This document shows positions 11,301-21,263 of a stretch of DNA of 64,000 bases, in pieces. Source of the stretch: Amphiura filiformis (taxonomy: Eukaryota; Echinodermata; Ophiuroidea; Amphilepidida; Amphiuridae); assembly GCF_039555335.1 (NCBI RefSeq), contig NC_092631.1:5895481-5959480 (forward strand). Reading direction: 5' to 3'. The first letter of the stretch is position 1. Every line of letters starts with the position of its first letter. Both the position numbers and the translations under genes were made by a program. Below the pieces are notes generated by a model that ran no database searches, was not told where the DNA came from, and saw nothing but the letters and a program-made list of their open reading frames with translations.

Positions 11301-13959
11301 GTTCCCTGGTGAGGAAGAATCAATGTCTGCACAACCATCTTTGCCAAAGCAAAACATATTTGATCCTCGGAGGAAAACAGCCATTGAAACAACAGTCGAA
11401 GTTACCTGGTTTCTGGGACGGTCAAGAGGATTCGGATTCGTAACCTGTCAAACAACTGGAGACTCGGCAAGACTCATGGATGATATACAAGGACTCCCAC
11501 TTCGCGGAAGACCAATAAAGTGTGACTTTAAGAAAGAGGATACTAGAGTAGTGTTCATAAGCAAGCTTGATTTTCACGTCACTCAAGAGGAACTTGAGAA
11601 TGCTTTGAAGAGAGCTACCCGTGTATCATTTAATTCGGTTTCTATACCGCGAAACAAACCAACTACTATCATGAAAAATTCTACGGCAAAGAGGCACCTG
11701 CGTCCACTTTTCAACGTCGACGGTATTGGACAACTTGATATTAACGTCTTGGAGCCAAAGTCAGAGAAGAGTCAAAGGAGAATAGCATTCGTGAACTTTG
11801 ACCCGTCTTTTCACCAGCAAATGAGCGAGAAAGTGAAAGGGCTGCAGACTGCACCAACGTACACGGAAAATCAAGAGATGTATCACGTACGCATGCGTGT
11901 GACAAGCTGCCTATTCTGTATGGTACATATCTATAGACTCTTGAAAGATCAGATTGACGATTTTGTTGATGCTGTTGAAGGGAGTGGTGAAGACATTACG
12001 GTGAAGATTATGCAGATGAGGAACCGTGCTGATGGATGGCATCTACAAATAACAGGGACTGACTATCAGAAGGTGAGAATCATATTGTTTTTTCCAAATC
12101 ATAGCAATATAACAATAAAATAACAAGAGTTTAAGACAGACAGGTTTGGAAACTGCTACCTACTACCTATACTGGGCACCTCAATTAAGTGGATGACAGT
12201 GCATGTCAAACATCCTACATGAAGGCTGTGTTTTGAAGTCCAAAACGCTGTGCACAATTGTTTATAAATTCATTCAAAATCAGTATCTCATCATTAACCT
12301 ATTTCATTATGTAAATTTAACTCTATAAGTCTAACTCGCTAACTCCAAACTCCAACTAAAACCAACTGTAACTCTAAAAGACAACAGTAACTCAATCTTA
12401 AATTACTTTTACTCTAAGAACACTCGCATTTCAAATCAACCAATCACATAGAAATCATTCTCTGTCATCAGTGGTGCAGTTAGACAGATTATCGTAGTAA
12501 GCAGGGATGGATTAACGTTTCTGGTGCATATCAAAATCTTGGTTTATGAGAGGTGATAGATAGCATGCATATTCACAATTTTGTTGAAGTATAAGTCGTA
12601 GATTTCTAGAGAAAAATTTGACAAATATTAGAACTACAAGATTATGGGTGCAAAAGTGTTGAAAAATTGCCTCGTTCTTTTTATAGGGGCGTCCAGAAAT
12701 GAACTTTATTTTGCCTTGTCTGGTAATCGTGGTCAGTTTCACAACATATCCAGATACGCCTCAAGTTGCCAAACGTCATTATTTTTTGTTTTTATATCTT
12801 GCAGGTGTATGATGTCAGGATAGCTTTGAAAACACTCCTCCATGGAGAAGAAATACCTATTGAAGACTTTGTCGGTGCTGACAAATCAAGTCAATGGGTG
12901 GAAAGAGCGCTTCAGAACCTCTCAGATGGCCGGTTAGAGGAACTTCTTGGTGATGCAAAATCTTCTTTCATCAACGTTGATAGACGTCGCCAAGTTATTC
13001 ATATCTATGGTAAAGAGGAATGCAGGGAAGAGTTCAAGATGCTGCTTCAAGGTTATTTCCTTTCGTTGATGGATACGCAACCGATTAAGATGCAAAACAT
13101 CAAAGGTGCAATTTTGAGAGCGCTGGTTTTAAAGTTTGGTCCTTGGCTTGAGCAGCTGAAAGAAGAACCCGGAGTTGAAGATGTAACCATTGATACAAAG
13201 AGAGGACTGATGATGTTGACGGTTTCGGAAGGTTCCAGAGAGACAATTCTGGAGATGATTCAGGAATGTTTGAAAGACGTCAACAAAGTGGAAGATGCAA
13301 ATGAAGAAATTGAGTGTGGAATTTGTTTCTGCCCAGCTGAGAAGACGTATCGTCTTCTTTCCTGTGGACACTACTTCTGCCTGAAGTGTCTTCAGAACCT
13401 TCTTCAACATAACATGACTGACAAGATTTTTCCTGTTATTTGCCCCTGTGAAGGTTGCACGGAACCACTGACTCTTGTCGACATTCGCACTATTATACAT
13501 GATGAAGAATCTCAGATCAAGTTGTTTCGGGCAGCACTGGAAGCATTTGTGTTGCAGAAGAAACATGGTGACTTGAAATTTTGCCCTTCGCCTGATTGCT
13601 GCATGATCTATCGTCGATCCGAATCCGCTGTAGCATGGACTTGCACAGAATGTGGACATCAGATTTGTTCTGGCTGCGGAGGAGACCCTCACCCTGGAAA
13701 CATGACGTGCCAAGAGTACAAAGTTAGCAAGGAAAGCTCTGATTCAATTTGGCAATGGGCTCGCACGGCTGGTGCGAATGTGAAACAATGCCCCACGCCA
13801 TATTGTGGCTTCATAGAAAAATATGAAGGTTGCAATCGGGTGTCTTGTGTCAAGTGCAAGAAGCACATATGCTGGAACTGTCTGGACTCATTTGACACAA
13901 GTAACCAGTGCTATGCACACCTCACAGAAAAGCATGGTGGATGTTTTGATTATAATTAG
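2227..13959 (+). CDS. DEAH-box RNA helicase with RRM-like repeats and C-terminal RBR ubiquitin ligase (gene model)
   Basis: The model has three exons (2227-2377, 4936-12072, 12805-13959), about 2,800 codons in the window. Phases agree at both introns (phase 1 and phase 0), and splice signals are canonical. Order of domains: lysine/glutamine-rich start, four RRM-like modules with N/Q/P-rich linkers, three more RRM-like modules, coiled coil, DEAH helicase core with HA2/OB region, further RRM-like segments, and RING1-IBR-RING2. Plant DEAH11/DEAH12 proteins share helicase plus RBR, and similar predicted proteins exist in invertebrates. The likely role is binding or unwinding RNA coupled to ubiquitin transfer; this is inferred from domains only. 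Two single-base frame breaks (7224-7288 and about 9612) lie in the large exon. The true N-terminus and promoter are not identified. Confidence 0.85.
2512..2612 (-). mobile_element. tRNA-derived SINE head or tRNA pseudogene
   Basis: On the minus strand a perfect RNA polymerase III B box, GGTTCGAATCC, lies about 50 nt downstream of an A-box-like TAGCTACAGG. The T-arm pairs well but the rest does not fold as a cloverleaf. It lies within the intron 2378-4935. Confidence 0.55.
3091..4620. mobile_element. CAGGG-ended DNA element (gamma), 1.53 kb, nonautonomous
   Basis: The termini are CAGGGCTGCCAACT and its exact complement AGTTGGCAGCCCTG. CAGTGG occurs directly outside each end (3085-3090 and 4621-4626), a 6-bp target duplication. 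The interior holds large inverted and repeated blocks (around 3345-3960) carrying GTGCATGCAC and TAGGCCTACAAG motifs, and no transposase. The termini are hAT-like, but a 6-bp duplication is unusual for hAT (8 bp is usual). It sits in the first visible intron of the helicase-RBR gene. Confidence 0.8.
4936..7285 (+). CDS. Helicase-RBR gene, large exon part 1: four RRM-like modules in A1-B1-B2-A2 order
   Basis: The exon starts after a TTTTGTTAG acceptor at 4935. Module A1 (about 4967-5172) and A2 (6535-6785) are related, with LRNL-type RNP motifs and a shared DTNLAL..TFDSV block. Modules B1 (5441-5690) and B2 (6127-6385) are nearly identical at DNA and protein level (ATLYFS, ALAAEESLLNKCAIGEEGAE). 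Two linkers, 5826-6045 and 6795-7010, are rich in Pro, Gln, Asn, Gly and Tyr and look disordered or prion-like. Basic tracts separate the modules. RRM domains bind single-stranded RNA; classification here is from pattern only. This frame stops at 7286-7288, and the next frame is already open from 7227. Confidence 0.78.
7227..9612 (+). CDS. Helicase-RBR gene, large exon part 2: RRM-like modules, coiled coil and helicase domain 1
   Basis: Three RRM-like modules lie at about 7420-7660, 7756-7980 and 8180-8410. A charged coiled coil follows (8420-8690) and then the DEAH helicase core. Walker A is AETGSGKST (8868-8894), motif Ia has TQPRRVAA, motif II is DEAH (9180-9191) and motif III is SAT (9276-9284). 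All residues needed for ATP binding and hydrolysis are present. The frame is lost just after PEG at a run of four G (9612-9615): removing one G restores motif V of the family in the next frame. The junction with part 1 lies somewhere in 7227-7285, and I could not decide whether it is an indel or a tiny splice event. Confidence 0.85.
9613..12072 (+). CDS. Helicase-RBR gene, large exon part 3: helicase domain 2, HA2/OB region, RRM-like segments
   Basis: Motif V (FATNVAETS, then IPGIKYVVDSGM) and motif VI QRKGRAGRTG (9778-9807) complete the DEAH-type helicase. The winged-helix/HA2 region follows (for example RLYN and PEILR blocks) and then an OB-like region with AGY and VHPSSV. Further RRM-like segments occur about 11385-11680 with a GFGFVT RNP1-like motif. 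The exon ends at 12072 in front of GTGAGA, phase 0, and joins 12805. Confidence 0.88.
12073..12804 (+). other. Intron of the helicase-RBR gene
   Basis: A GTGAGA donor and TATATCTTGCAG acceptor bound it. No repeat or gene was recognised inside; it contains ordinary AT-rich sequence. Confidence 0.75.
12805..13959 (+). CDS. Helicase-RBR gene, last exon: RING1-IBR-RING2 E3 ligase
   Basis: The exon begins in phase 0 with VYDVRIALK and ends at a TAG stop (13957-13959). RING1 starts with C-x2-C at 13315 and has CGHYFCLKC. The IBR has paired Cys motifs with CTECGHQICSGC. RING2 begins at 13789 (CPTPYC) and contains EGCNRVSC, whose first Cys (13831-13833) aligns with the catalytic Cys of RBR ligases. 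RBR enzymes take ubiquitin from E2 onto this Cys before passing it to substrate. The usual His after the catalytic Cys is replaced (NR rather than NH/MH). A segment of about 170 residues before RING1 has no named domain. Confidence 0.9.
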   Translation: MYDVRIALKTLLHGEEIPIEDFVGADKSSQWVERALQNLSDGRLEELLGDAKSSFINVDRRRQVIHIYGKEECREEFKMLLQGYFLSLMDTQPIKMQNIKGAILRALVLKFGPWLEQLKEEPGVEDVTIDTKRGLMMLTVSEGSRETILEMIQECLKDVNKVEDANEEIECGICFCPAEKTYRLLSCGHYFCLKCLQNLLQHNMTDKIFPVICPCEGCTEPLTLVDIRTIIHDEESQIKLFRAALEAFVLQKKHGDLKFCPSPDCCMIYRRSESAVAWTCTECGHQICSGCGGDPHPGNMTCQEYKVSKESSDSIWQWARTAGANVKQCPTPYCGFIEKYEGCNRVSCVKCKKHICWNCLDSFDTSNQCYAHLTEKHGGCFDYN

Positions 13960-14506
13960 TGCTGATACATTTTGACGTGACTGTTTTCGGATTGCTAAAC
14001 CGGCACAAAGACAGTGTATGTATTGCACAATCAAGGCAAACAGATACTCAACAAGACACTGTGCCTTTTTCAGTTGACATTTCCGAAGTTACATTTGGGA
14101 GTTACTATGATTAAAATGAAACTTTTCAATCGTTCAAATATTTATAGGTCATCATGTTTATTAAACATTCATGTTTTGAACATAATAATTATATTTAAAA
14201 TGAGAATTCAACTATGTTAACATCAAAACTTAGAAACATAAAGTTAAATTTCTGATTGGGACCTTTCATTTTAATATATGACTTTCTGCACTTGGCATAT
14301 GTCTTCCGCTGTAGTCTTTAATTTCTTGACTTCACATCTTTTTTGCACTTCGAAAAAATCCTGGACCATTTCCTTTGGGGAATATGTGGCTGAGATCAAT
14401 GCCCCGTTTCCACCGCTTTTGCTGTGAATAACAGAGCCTCAATATACGTATACTGAAGTGTTCTAATTGCGACAAAAACCACACTTGGGCTACGAAAAAA
14501 AACATT
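13960..14506 (+). other. 3' flank of the helicase-RBR gene
   Basis: No gene was seen. An ATTAAA at about 14109 is a possible polyadenylation signal; no strong AATAAA plus GU-rich pair was found nearby. Confidence 0.35.
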
Positions 14507-14612
14507 CATAATTTTATGGTAAAATTCATACTTTTAGGGTAAAAGTCATAATTTTATGGTAAAATTCATAATTTTAAGGTACGTTTCATAATTTAAGGTA
14601 CAATTCATGTAA
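14507..14612. repeat. Short tandem repeat, about 20-bp unit
   Basis: Five to six degenerate units contain CATAATTTTATGGTAAAATT. The unit decays toward the right end. Confidence 0.8.
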
Positions 14613-14710
14613 ATGCATGCATTTTAAAAGCTTCCGCGCACATCCTCTCCGGCACCTACCCCCTCAGCATTTTGCGTTGATGTGCCCCTCCCCATATTAA
14701 GAATCACTTA

Positions 14711-14780
14711 ACCACTGACCTTCAGCTGGGTTGTGATGTTAAAAGGTGTTTAACATCACAGCCCAGCTGAAGGTCAGTGG
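14711..14780. repeat. Near-perfect 31-bp inverted repeat (hairpin)
   Basis: ACCACTGACCTTCAGCTGGG is mirrored by its complement at 14762-14781, with a loop of only about five bases. It is probably a remnant or solo foldback element; no T tract follows, so it is not a terminator of a Pol III gene. Confidence 0.75.
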
Positions 14781-15538
14781 TACTGGCCGCAACGTTGGTT
14801 GCTCCAAGGTATGTTGGAAAATCTGGTTGACTAGATTTAAGGTTACACAAAGAGACGTATAAAAAACGTATAAAAGACGTATAAAGTTGTTCTCTAAAAC
14901 AGAGTTTTCTCAGTAATCAAATATCGCAGCGAGTGAAATGTTGGTGCATTGGATGTAGCTTAACATTTTTTTTTTTTTTTTATACAAATTATTAGAATAA
15001 ATTTGAAAATCCTTCGTTTAAAGCATTTTTACCTCCATGTTCACAAGATCAAAAACACGTTCCATGAGGTTTTTTTCAAATGTGCGCTCCGTATAAATCC
15101 ACACCGAGCGATTGTTTTCTTCTTTTTCGTATTGTATTACAAATCGATCAAAGAAATAATGTTGCTATGGGGTAGAACCAAATACAGTACCGATTAAATT
15201 TTATAAGCCCGTTTTGGGGGAAAATTTTGGAGAATTTGCTTGAGAAAAAGCTGGTTTGTGAAATTATCGATATCTTGATTACGAGCGTTAATTTAGACAT
15301 CTGAATACCTACATTATTTCTCAACATTCTGCCAATTGCTATTCCATTTGATTTTCACTCCAAATTGAAGCTAGTTTTGAAAAAAACGAGGTTTTCCTCC
15401 ATCAGTTCGTTCAAAATTTCAGCGCCGACATGCGTGTTTATTCTAAGAGCCATAATGCGGACGCTTGATTGTAATCATATGTAATTGCATCCAATTATAG
15501 TTATATCATCCGCTTTGAGAACAGTCAGTTGCGTAAGC

Positions 15539-15622
15539 TGATCCATGGCCGAGTGGATACAGCGCTGGACTGGGAATCTAATATGAACTATTTTTGTGGG
15601 TTCGAGTCTCCGTGTGGCTGAA
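15539..15622 (+). mobile_element. tRNA-Ser-like SINE head or tRNA pseudogene
   Basis: There is a perfect A box TGGCCGAGTGG and a near-perfect B box GGTTCGAGTCT with tRNA spacing. The long variable region resembles tRNA-Ser. The acceptor and T stems pair poorly, so a working tRNA is unlikely. A pyrimidine tract follows directly. Confidence 0.6.
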
Positions 15623-15800
15623 TTTTCTTTTTTTTTCTCTTTTCTCATTTTTACTTCCTTTCTTTCCTCTTTTCTTTCTCCCTTTCTTTTTTCATTTCTT
15701 TTTTTTCATTTCTTTCCTTCTTTCTTTTTCGTTCATTTTCTTTCTCTCTCTTTCTTTCTCTTTTTCACTATTTCTTTATTCTTTCTTGCTCCTTTCTTTT
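15623..15800 (+). repeat. Pyrimidine-rich tract (T/C simple sequence)
   Basis: Almost only T and C with TTTC and TTTCTTTC units lie directly after the tRNA-like unit, possibly its low-complexity tail. Overlapping open frames here are Phe/Ser/Leu runs and not genes. Confidence 0.85.
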
Positions 15801-16537
15801 TAGATTTATTTGATTGATTCGCTGAGTGCAGTGAATCGTGATTGATTGTTTTTAACTTTGTAGGACTGATAAGTCTGTCTTGTTGATTTTCATCCCAAAT
15901 TCGATTTACAAATAATTGCTTTTTGATATTGTTGTTGTTGCCTACCCTTACATTGTAATCAGGGAATAGCAGCATTGATTTCATCAAAGATATCAAGGCT
16001 ATAAATTCAAAATCAACACATTTTCCAGGCGTAGCTTGACTGAAGTGCCCCAATCAATTTTAAAATTTATAAAATCCTTGTGAAAATTGCTCGAAAAGCG
16101 GCTTGTGGCACCCCGGCATCCGAGCTCCGAGCACGAGCTAAGCCAAGTTTCATAGCCTTTTCATGTCTTGACCGTGGATCGATATTCTATTGTAAGTAGG
16201 CCTACGTCCCGGTATGCGCTTGTTCATTTTCTGCATGGCTGTTTCTGTTATGAACTTACGCCCCTCTGAAATCAAGCGCATGAAAAACTCTCGGCTAACC
16301 TTAATCTTATCTCTTGCCTTTACAATAATGCTCTTATAATATGTACTCTTTCAAGGACAGAACATTTAAAATATCAGGTCTTCCAGAGAGACGAATATAG
16401 ATTAAATTATTAACGATCAACTGAATTCAATTGTACAAGTTGTTGTGTGAGTTGGCGAAATTTTAGTTTTTGATGATTATGAAAGATTAGGTAAAATGCT
16501 GGTGAAAATGTCCATAGCTTAAATAATTATTAACTGA
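15801..16537. other. Intergenic stretch, nothing recognised
   Basis: No open frame with domain-like content, RNA gene or terminal-repeat element was detected by eye on either strand. Confidence 0.35.
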
Positions 16538-16760
16538 GGCCTAAAAAAAAGGTTTGATTGGCGTAACCCGACCGACCCTTAAAATAGGCACGACCCTAGA
16601 CTTTTTTCTTATACTTTTGACAAAAATATATTGACAAATTTTTTCAAAAGTTCCAATTTACACAATTTACAGCTTAAAATGTGTGTAAAAAATTATTTTA
16701 AAAAAATTGTCAAATGACCTACCCTAATTTTTTTTTATCAAACCATTTTTTTAGGCCTTA
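16538..16760. mobile_element. MITE with AGGCCTAAAAAAA termini
   Basis: AGGCCTAAAAAAAAGGTTTGAT at the left is matched by ATCAAACCATTTTTTTAGGCC in inverted form at the right; the whole is about 220 bp. No coding capacity. Confidence 0.75.
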
Positions 16761-16793
16761 TGAAGGAAATAAGGTGCAAAAAGGGTCTTAAAG

Positions 16794-17342
16794 ATGGGTG
16801 ACCTGATCGACAACCTAATCCCTCCACTTTTTCTTATCAAAATGGAGATTTTGGCATCAGTAGAAAGATCATATTTTTCTCATAGTCCTAGTGAAATTTT
16901 AGGGCTAAAATATATTTTATTACATCAATATTTTCAAGATATATTTGTCAATTCGTTTTATATATTGCTATTATATTATACTGATGATGACGATTTCACT
17001 GATGCTATTGAAGGATCAGATGCAAACTTTCATGTTAATGCTGATAATATTCATTGTTATGATCACTTGTGTTTCAATCCTCTAAGAGATGATGATGATC
17101 TCAATTCAAATGAAAGCGAGCAAAACACAAACTGTAACAGCACTTATTTCACCTATGATAGCTTTAACAGCTATGATAGCACCCGCATTTTCAGTAAAAT
17201 AACTTTATATGGGAAGTCATCAGGCCTTATATTAAGATTAAGTATGCCTGGACCAGGAGCTGGTCCCAAATATGGCTCCTGGTCCTATACATGTATAATT
17301 TGGTTCATCTCGAGTTTGGTAGTGACGTATGTGCGTATTTAG
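16794..17342 (+). CDS. Doubtful open reading frame, 182 codons
   Basis: I do not recognise this protein. The middle is rich in Asp, Asn and Ser (DDDDF.DAIEGSDAN...) and runs into the MITE at 17294, which supplies its last residues. A 10-residue stretch, DDFTDAIEGS, resembles DDFVDAVEGS of the helicase-RBR protein (near 11956-11985). This could be a decayed fragment of a related gene or chance. AT-rich composition and absence of splice context argue against a real gene. Confidence 0.2.
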   Translation: MGDLIDNLIPPLFLIKMEILASVERSYFSHSPSEILGLKYILLHQYFQDIFVNSFYILLLYYTDDDDFTDAIEGSDANFHVNADNIHCYDHLCFNPLRDDDDLNSNESEQNTNCNSTYFTYDSFNSYDSTRIFSKITLYGKSSGLILRLSMPGPGAGPKYGSWSYTCIIWFISSLVVTYVRI

Positions 17343-17495
17343 CTCGCAGGAGAGTATCAAATCGCTGGCGTGTAAAGTAAAAGCGCCCTGCGTGTACTGC
17401 GCACGCGCATACATGGGCGGTTTGTTGACACGCTTATGGCGCAACCACAAAGTAGCATTGACGTCACAACCAAACTTGAGATGAACCAAATTATA
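17294..17495. mobile_element. MITE, GGTTCATCTCGAGTTTGGT termini, copy 1
   Basis: The left end TTGGTTCATCTCGAGTTTGG and right end are complementary, and the element is about 200 bp. The interior is CpG-rich (GCGCACGCGCATAC). A second copy lies at 24680-24866 and a fragment near 27330-27375. Confidence 0.8.
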
Positions 17496-17676
17496 GTTTG
17501 TAGCGTAAAATATTGGTCACACCAGGAGCCGAAAACTTGGCAACCACGGATAAAACAAACAAACCTGGGTGTCTGCTTAATATAAGCCTTGGAAGTCATG
17601 TTATTTGTTACATGTAAAGTTATTTGAAGTTTATACCCTAATGTATTTATAAGCATATGTATATACTACTTTTGAG

Positions 17677-17811
17677 GTCAGAAAAGGAATAGTTTGCACT
17701 GTGTAGAATGCAGCTTGGAAACATCACAATCAACATCAAAATAGGTCAGCCCCATGTTGACCTATTGACAATGATTCATTCTAGACAGTGCAAAACTATT
17801 CCCTTTCCGAC
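17677..17811. mobile_element. Foldback MITE, about 135 bp
   Basis: The arms GTCAGAAAAGGAATAGTTT and AAACTATTCCCTTTCCGAC are inverted. The inner arms carry AATAGGTC...GACCTATT, so the whole unit can form one hairpin. Confidence 0.7.
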
Positions 17812-18145
17812 TTATTTTGCATGACAAACGGGACCAGTTTCAGTTTAGTTCAGCACTTTTCATGAAGCATTAGGATGAAAGGAATACTTTGGTATGGTTT
17901 TTAACCCAAATTGACTAACTTGAGCCCTTCTGTTACCCTTTAATGTCAAATTTGAGGAATTAGAATTCTTTTATAAAAGTGAACATAAAAGATTCCTAAT
18001 CAGTCCTAAATTGACAAAGAACCATTATCAAACGTTCTATGGACCTCAGCGCCTCTTTCTTAGAGGCATTTTGTCAGTCTGTGTCCCTAATTAACTAATG
18101 TCATATAAAACACAAAAATTCTCCTTTAAAATGCTAAAAATGCAG

Positions 18146-18491
18146 ATACTGTATTTCCTCGAAAAGTCGCTTCCTTCAAATAAACGCCCCCACTACTTTT
18201 TTCAACCAAGTTGTTTCCAAAATACTGATATTTCCATGCTATCTTGTGTAGTAAGCTTACCAAGGTGCACACATGGTGTCGGTAGTTGGTGAAAATCTTA
18301 TCATAAACCTGAAAGTGAACTGGAAGTCATCGTTCCTAAGTTCATAGTTCATAATTTCAGTGCGAGTTTTATGTTTACCTAATGATTTTAACAGGAATTA
18401 TTGTTCTAAAAATGACCTCTAATAAACACCCTCTTTCAACCCCCTTGAAAATGCAACGCCCCCAGAGCGACTATTCGAGGAAATACGGTAT
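18146..18491. mobile_element. MITE with TATTTCCTCGAA termini
   Basis: ATACTGTATTTCCTCGAA at the left is mirrored by TTCGAGGAAATACGGTAT at the right. Next to each end are AAGTCGC and GCGACTA, and the inside has GCCCCC blocks. Confidence 0.75.
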
Positions 18492-18876
18492 AACATTCTT
18501 GCACTTGAATGATGACAAACTTATTTTATCAAATAGGTAAATTAGGCACAAAAAAAGGGTTTCAGAAACCTTTTTTTAGTTGTAAAAAAAAAAAAGTGGG
18601 GAAAAATGCAATAAAAAAACCTTGGCTTTCTGACCAAATGTTTCTGAGACAACCCTTACCAAATAATTATTATGTACATAATATTTTTCTATTTGGGAAA
18701 TCATCTGTTTTATGTTTCAATGTTATATATTCTATGGCTTCTATTTATAGCATCTGCCTAACACTGATTGGGCAAAGGGTGAAAATTATCCAAATATTAT
18801 GATGACTGCATAATAACTTTATCTTTGGGAAATCTCATCCATTTTATATCAAAGGCTCAGAGCAACACTGCCCCAC

Positions 18877-19064
18877 TGGGCTATTCAGCAGTTGATCCAC
18901 ACACCCCCTATGGAAGACATGACCTTAATCTTCCACACAGGGAGTGTCAATTTCAAATGGAGTTACCTGCATGGGTGACTCCATTTGAATTTCACACCCC
19001 CTGTGTGGGAGATTAAGGACATGTCTTCCATAGGGGGTGTATGGATGTCATCTGGAATAGCCCA
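18877..19064. mobile_element. TGGGCTATTCC foldback MITE, copy
   Basis: Terminal TGGGCTATTC and GGAATAGCCCA, then almost complete inverted symmetry through ACCCCCTATGGAAGACATGA and TTTCAAATGGAGT. Related copies or pieces: 22586-22771, 24060-24250, 50518-50720, 52689-52971, and fragments at about 27105-27195 and 38670-38755. Confidence 0.85.
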
Positions 19065-20053
19065 TCACCATTATGGGTGAAGATGGCGATTAGGCGTGTT
19101 ACCCTGAGCTCTCAATATTTTAGTGTTTTTATATATCCTATGGTGTATCCAGGGCTTCTATTATAAAGTTTGTTCGGTTTATAATACGCAGACATTAGTT
19201 TGTTTTTTGTTGCTGCATGCATCAGTCATGTCTCAACTTAAAGTCCCATTCAGTGATCCCAGGGAAAGTGTAAAAAAATTAAAATTGCTTATACACAGCT
19301 TTTGGCTGAACCACTAGCATGCTATGTTAGCACATCTATGACAATAATGAAGGTACCAAAATCTGAATGTTGATGATTATTATGATCGTTTGGATGAGCA
19401 AATCACTGAATGGGCCTTTAAGTTTACATAAGTATAAGCGTGCAAAAGTCACACATTACGAAACGCGCAACTGGCGTAAGTGCTGCGCCTGTGTGCATGC
19501 CATTCTATATCAATACACCATATTATGAGTCTAATATGAGTCTATTGTAAGCCGAACAAACTTAAACATGTGTCTAGCACTGATTGAACTATATACCCTG
19601 GTTAAAGAAGACTTCATAAATAAATAAGAAATCAGCTATGCAGAGTTTACAAAGATTTATTTTGTCATTTTACTTCCAACATTCTTGCAGTTGCCAGATG
19701 AAATATTAATATATACGAGACATGTATGTGACATGTTTTTGTAAAATCAGACAGGAATGGGCAAAGGGTGATATCAAGTTTTTGATGTCAAAATAAAGAG
19801 GAGTGGAATTCCTTCACATTGTTTAAGTACTTTTGAAATCTGTTATTCCTAAGCAAAGTTACATAATAATGAGAAAAAATCCTTAAAAAGGCCAAAAATG
19901 TATGTGCTTTGAATTTATTTTGACCTAAAAAGATATTGCAGATATGACAAGGAACCTCCCCATGGTAGCAGTATTTACCAACAATGGCGATGCCCATGAT
20001 CCAATGTGTCAATGCAGTAAATGCAATTCACGACTTGCACAGTTACACCATTA
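19065..20053. other. Intergenic stretch, nothing recognised
   Basis: AT-rich sequence without coding similarity, tRNA-like boxes or clear terminal repeats. Confidence 0.35.
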
Positions 20054-20184
20054 TGTTCTATGTGCAAGGAGAGCCTCGAACTGACATCACATGAAAGGGA
20101 TAATTACATAACTTTACACACAATGTAATATGACTGGTTCGCTTCTCATTCATGTGTACTGCCAGTTCGAGGCTCTCATCGCAC
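20054..20184. mobile_element. Foldback unit with GAGAGCCTCGAACTG arms
   Basis: GAGAGCCTCGAACTG is inverted as CAGTTCGAGGCTCTC about 100 bp away. The outer arms TGTGCAAGGAG and CGCACATTGTG also partly pair. Confidence 0.6.
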
Positions 20185-20763
20185 ATTGTGCATCATGGCA
20201 GAACCATGCAAGTAGTGAATGGGGAGGTTGCTCCTGTCCCCATCTCTTGGTACAGGCATACTGTATCAAAATGATTGGTAACCAGTAGTTTCCAGTGATT
20301 ATAGACGAGACTGACGCATCAAAAAGTAATAGGAGCGGCCTTATTTATTGATGGATGTTATAAAATTCATAAAACTGTAAATCCTGCAAATTTCAAGAGG
20401 ATCCAATTTTGCATATTGAAGAAGCATGATTTTCAATAATCACCAAATAGGTACGGTAAGGTACCAATCATTTGATACAGCCCGTGTTGATCCTGTCCTC
20501 ATCTCTGTGTTGTGAAGGCATAGGAGTTTCCAGGGCCTGTGAATATATGCATTCAATGCATATAACACCTCTTCATTACTTGCTCTATAACTATGGCTTG
20601 CCAGCTATGTCATAAAATCTACTTTCATGGTACAATACTGACGATAGGATACCCATCCTTGCAGCTGGGTACAGAACTCTCAAAAGCACCACTATACACC
20701 ACACGTTATGCTCTACCCATACTGTACACACATCACATCATGAATACATGGATTTTTTTTTTT

Positions 20764-20944
20764 TGGGTTTCTCTACTGGAAATCAATTGTGCCAAAATTC
20801 TTTCCCACAATGCAATGTAATATGTGTGTATTGCATGACAAAGGAGATGGATTACCTCCAAACTGTATCTATTGTTATGCAATACACCTGTGGTATTGTG
20901 GGGAAGAATTTAGGCAAAAATTGACTTCCAGTAGAGAAACCCAC
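20764..20944. mobile_element. Foldback MITE, about 180 bp
   Basis: GGGTTTCTCTACTGGAA at the left and TTCCAGTAGAGAAACCC at the right are perfect complements. The inner arms (AATTCTTTCCCACAAT and ATTGTGGGGAAGAATT) pair as well. Confidence 0.85.
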
Positions 20945-21263
20945 AATCTGTGTATAGAGGTTGTGCATATGACGTATCATATCATAAATATGGCGGACTA
21001 CACAAATGCATTCAACAAAAGCATGATATTGGAATCTACCGCGACAGTTCGTCTCACACACATAACAAATGCACTACGATCAAACAGGTTGATGACAACA
21101 TTTGAATGGACTGCACTGCGCTATGATTACGGTGAAGGACACCGGTTCAAATCCTTTGTTTGAAGCCAATCGATAAAAGCATGCAGGGCCTCTAATGCAG
21201 TTGCCTTCAACTGTGAATGTGCATTCTAATGCATGTAGTGCCAAACTTCCTTTGCTCTAAATA

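Noticed and set aside
15539..15622. Functional tRNA-Ser gene
   Set aside because: A and B boxes are good but acceptor and T stems do not pair; treated as SINE head or pseudogene.
15594..15817. Phe/Ser/Leu-rich open frames
   Set aside because: Pure translation of a T/C tract beside a tRNA-like unit.
21126..21170. tRNA-like B box GGTTCAAATCC
   Set aside because: No A box at the right distance and no cloverleaf.
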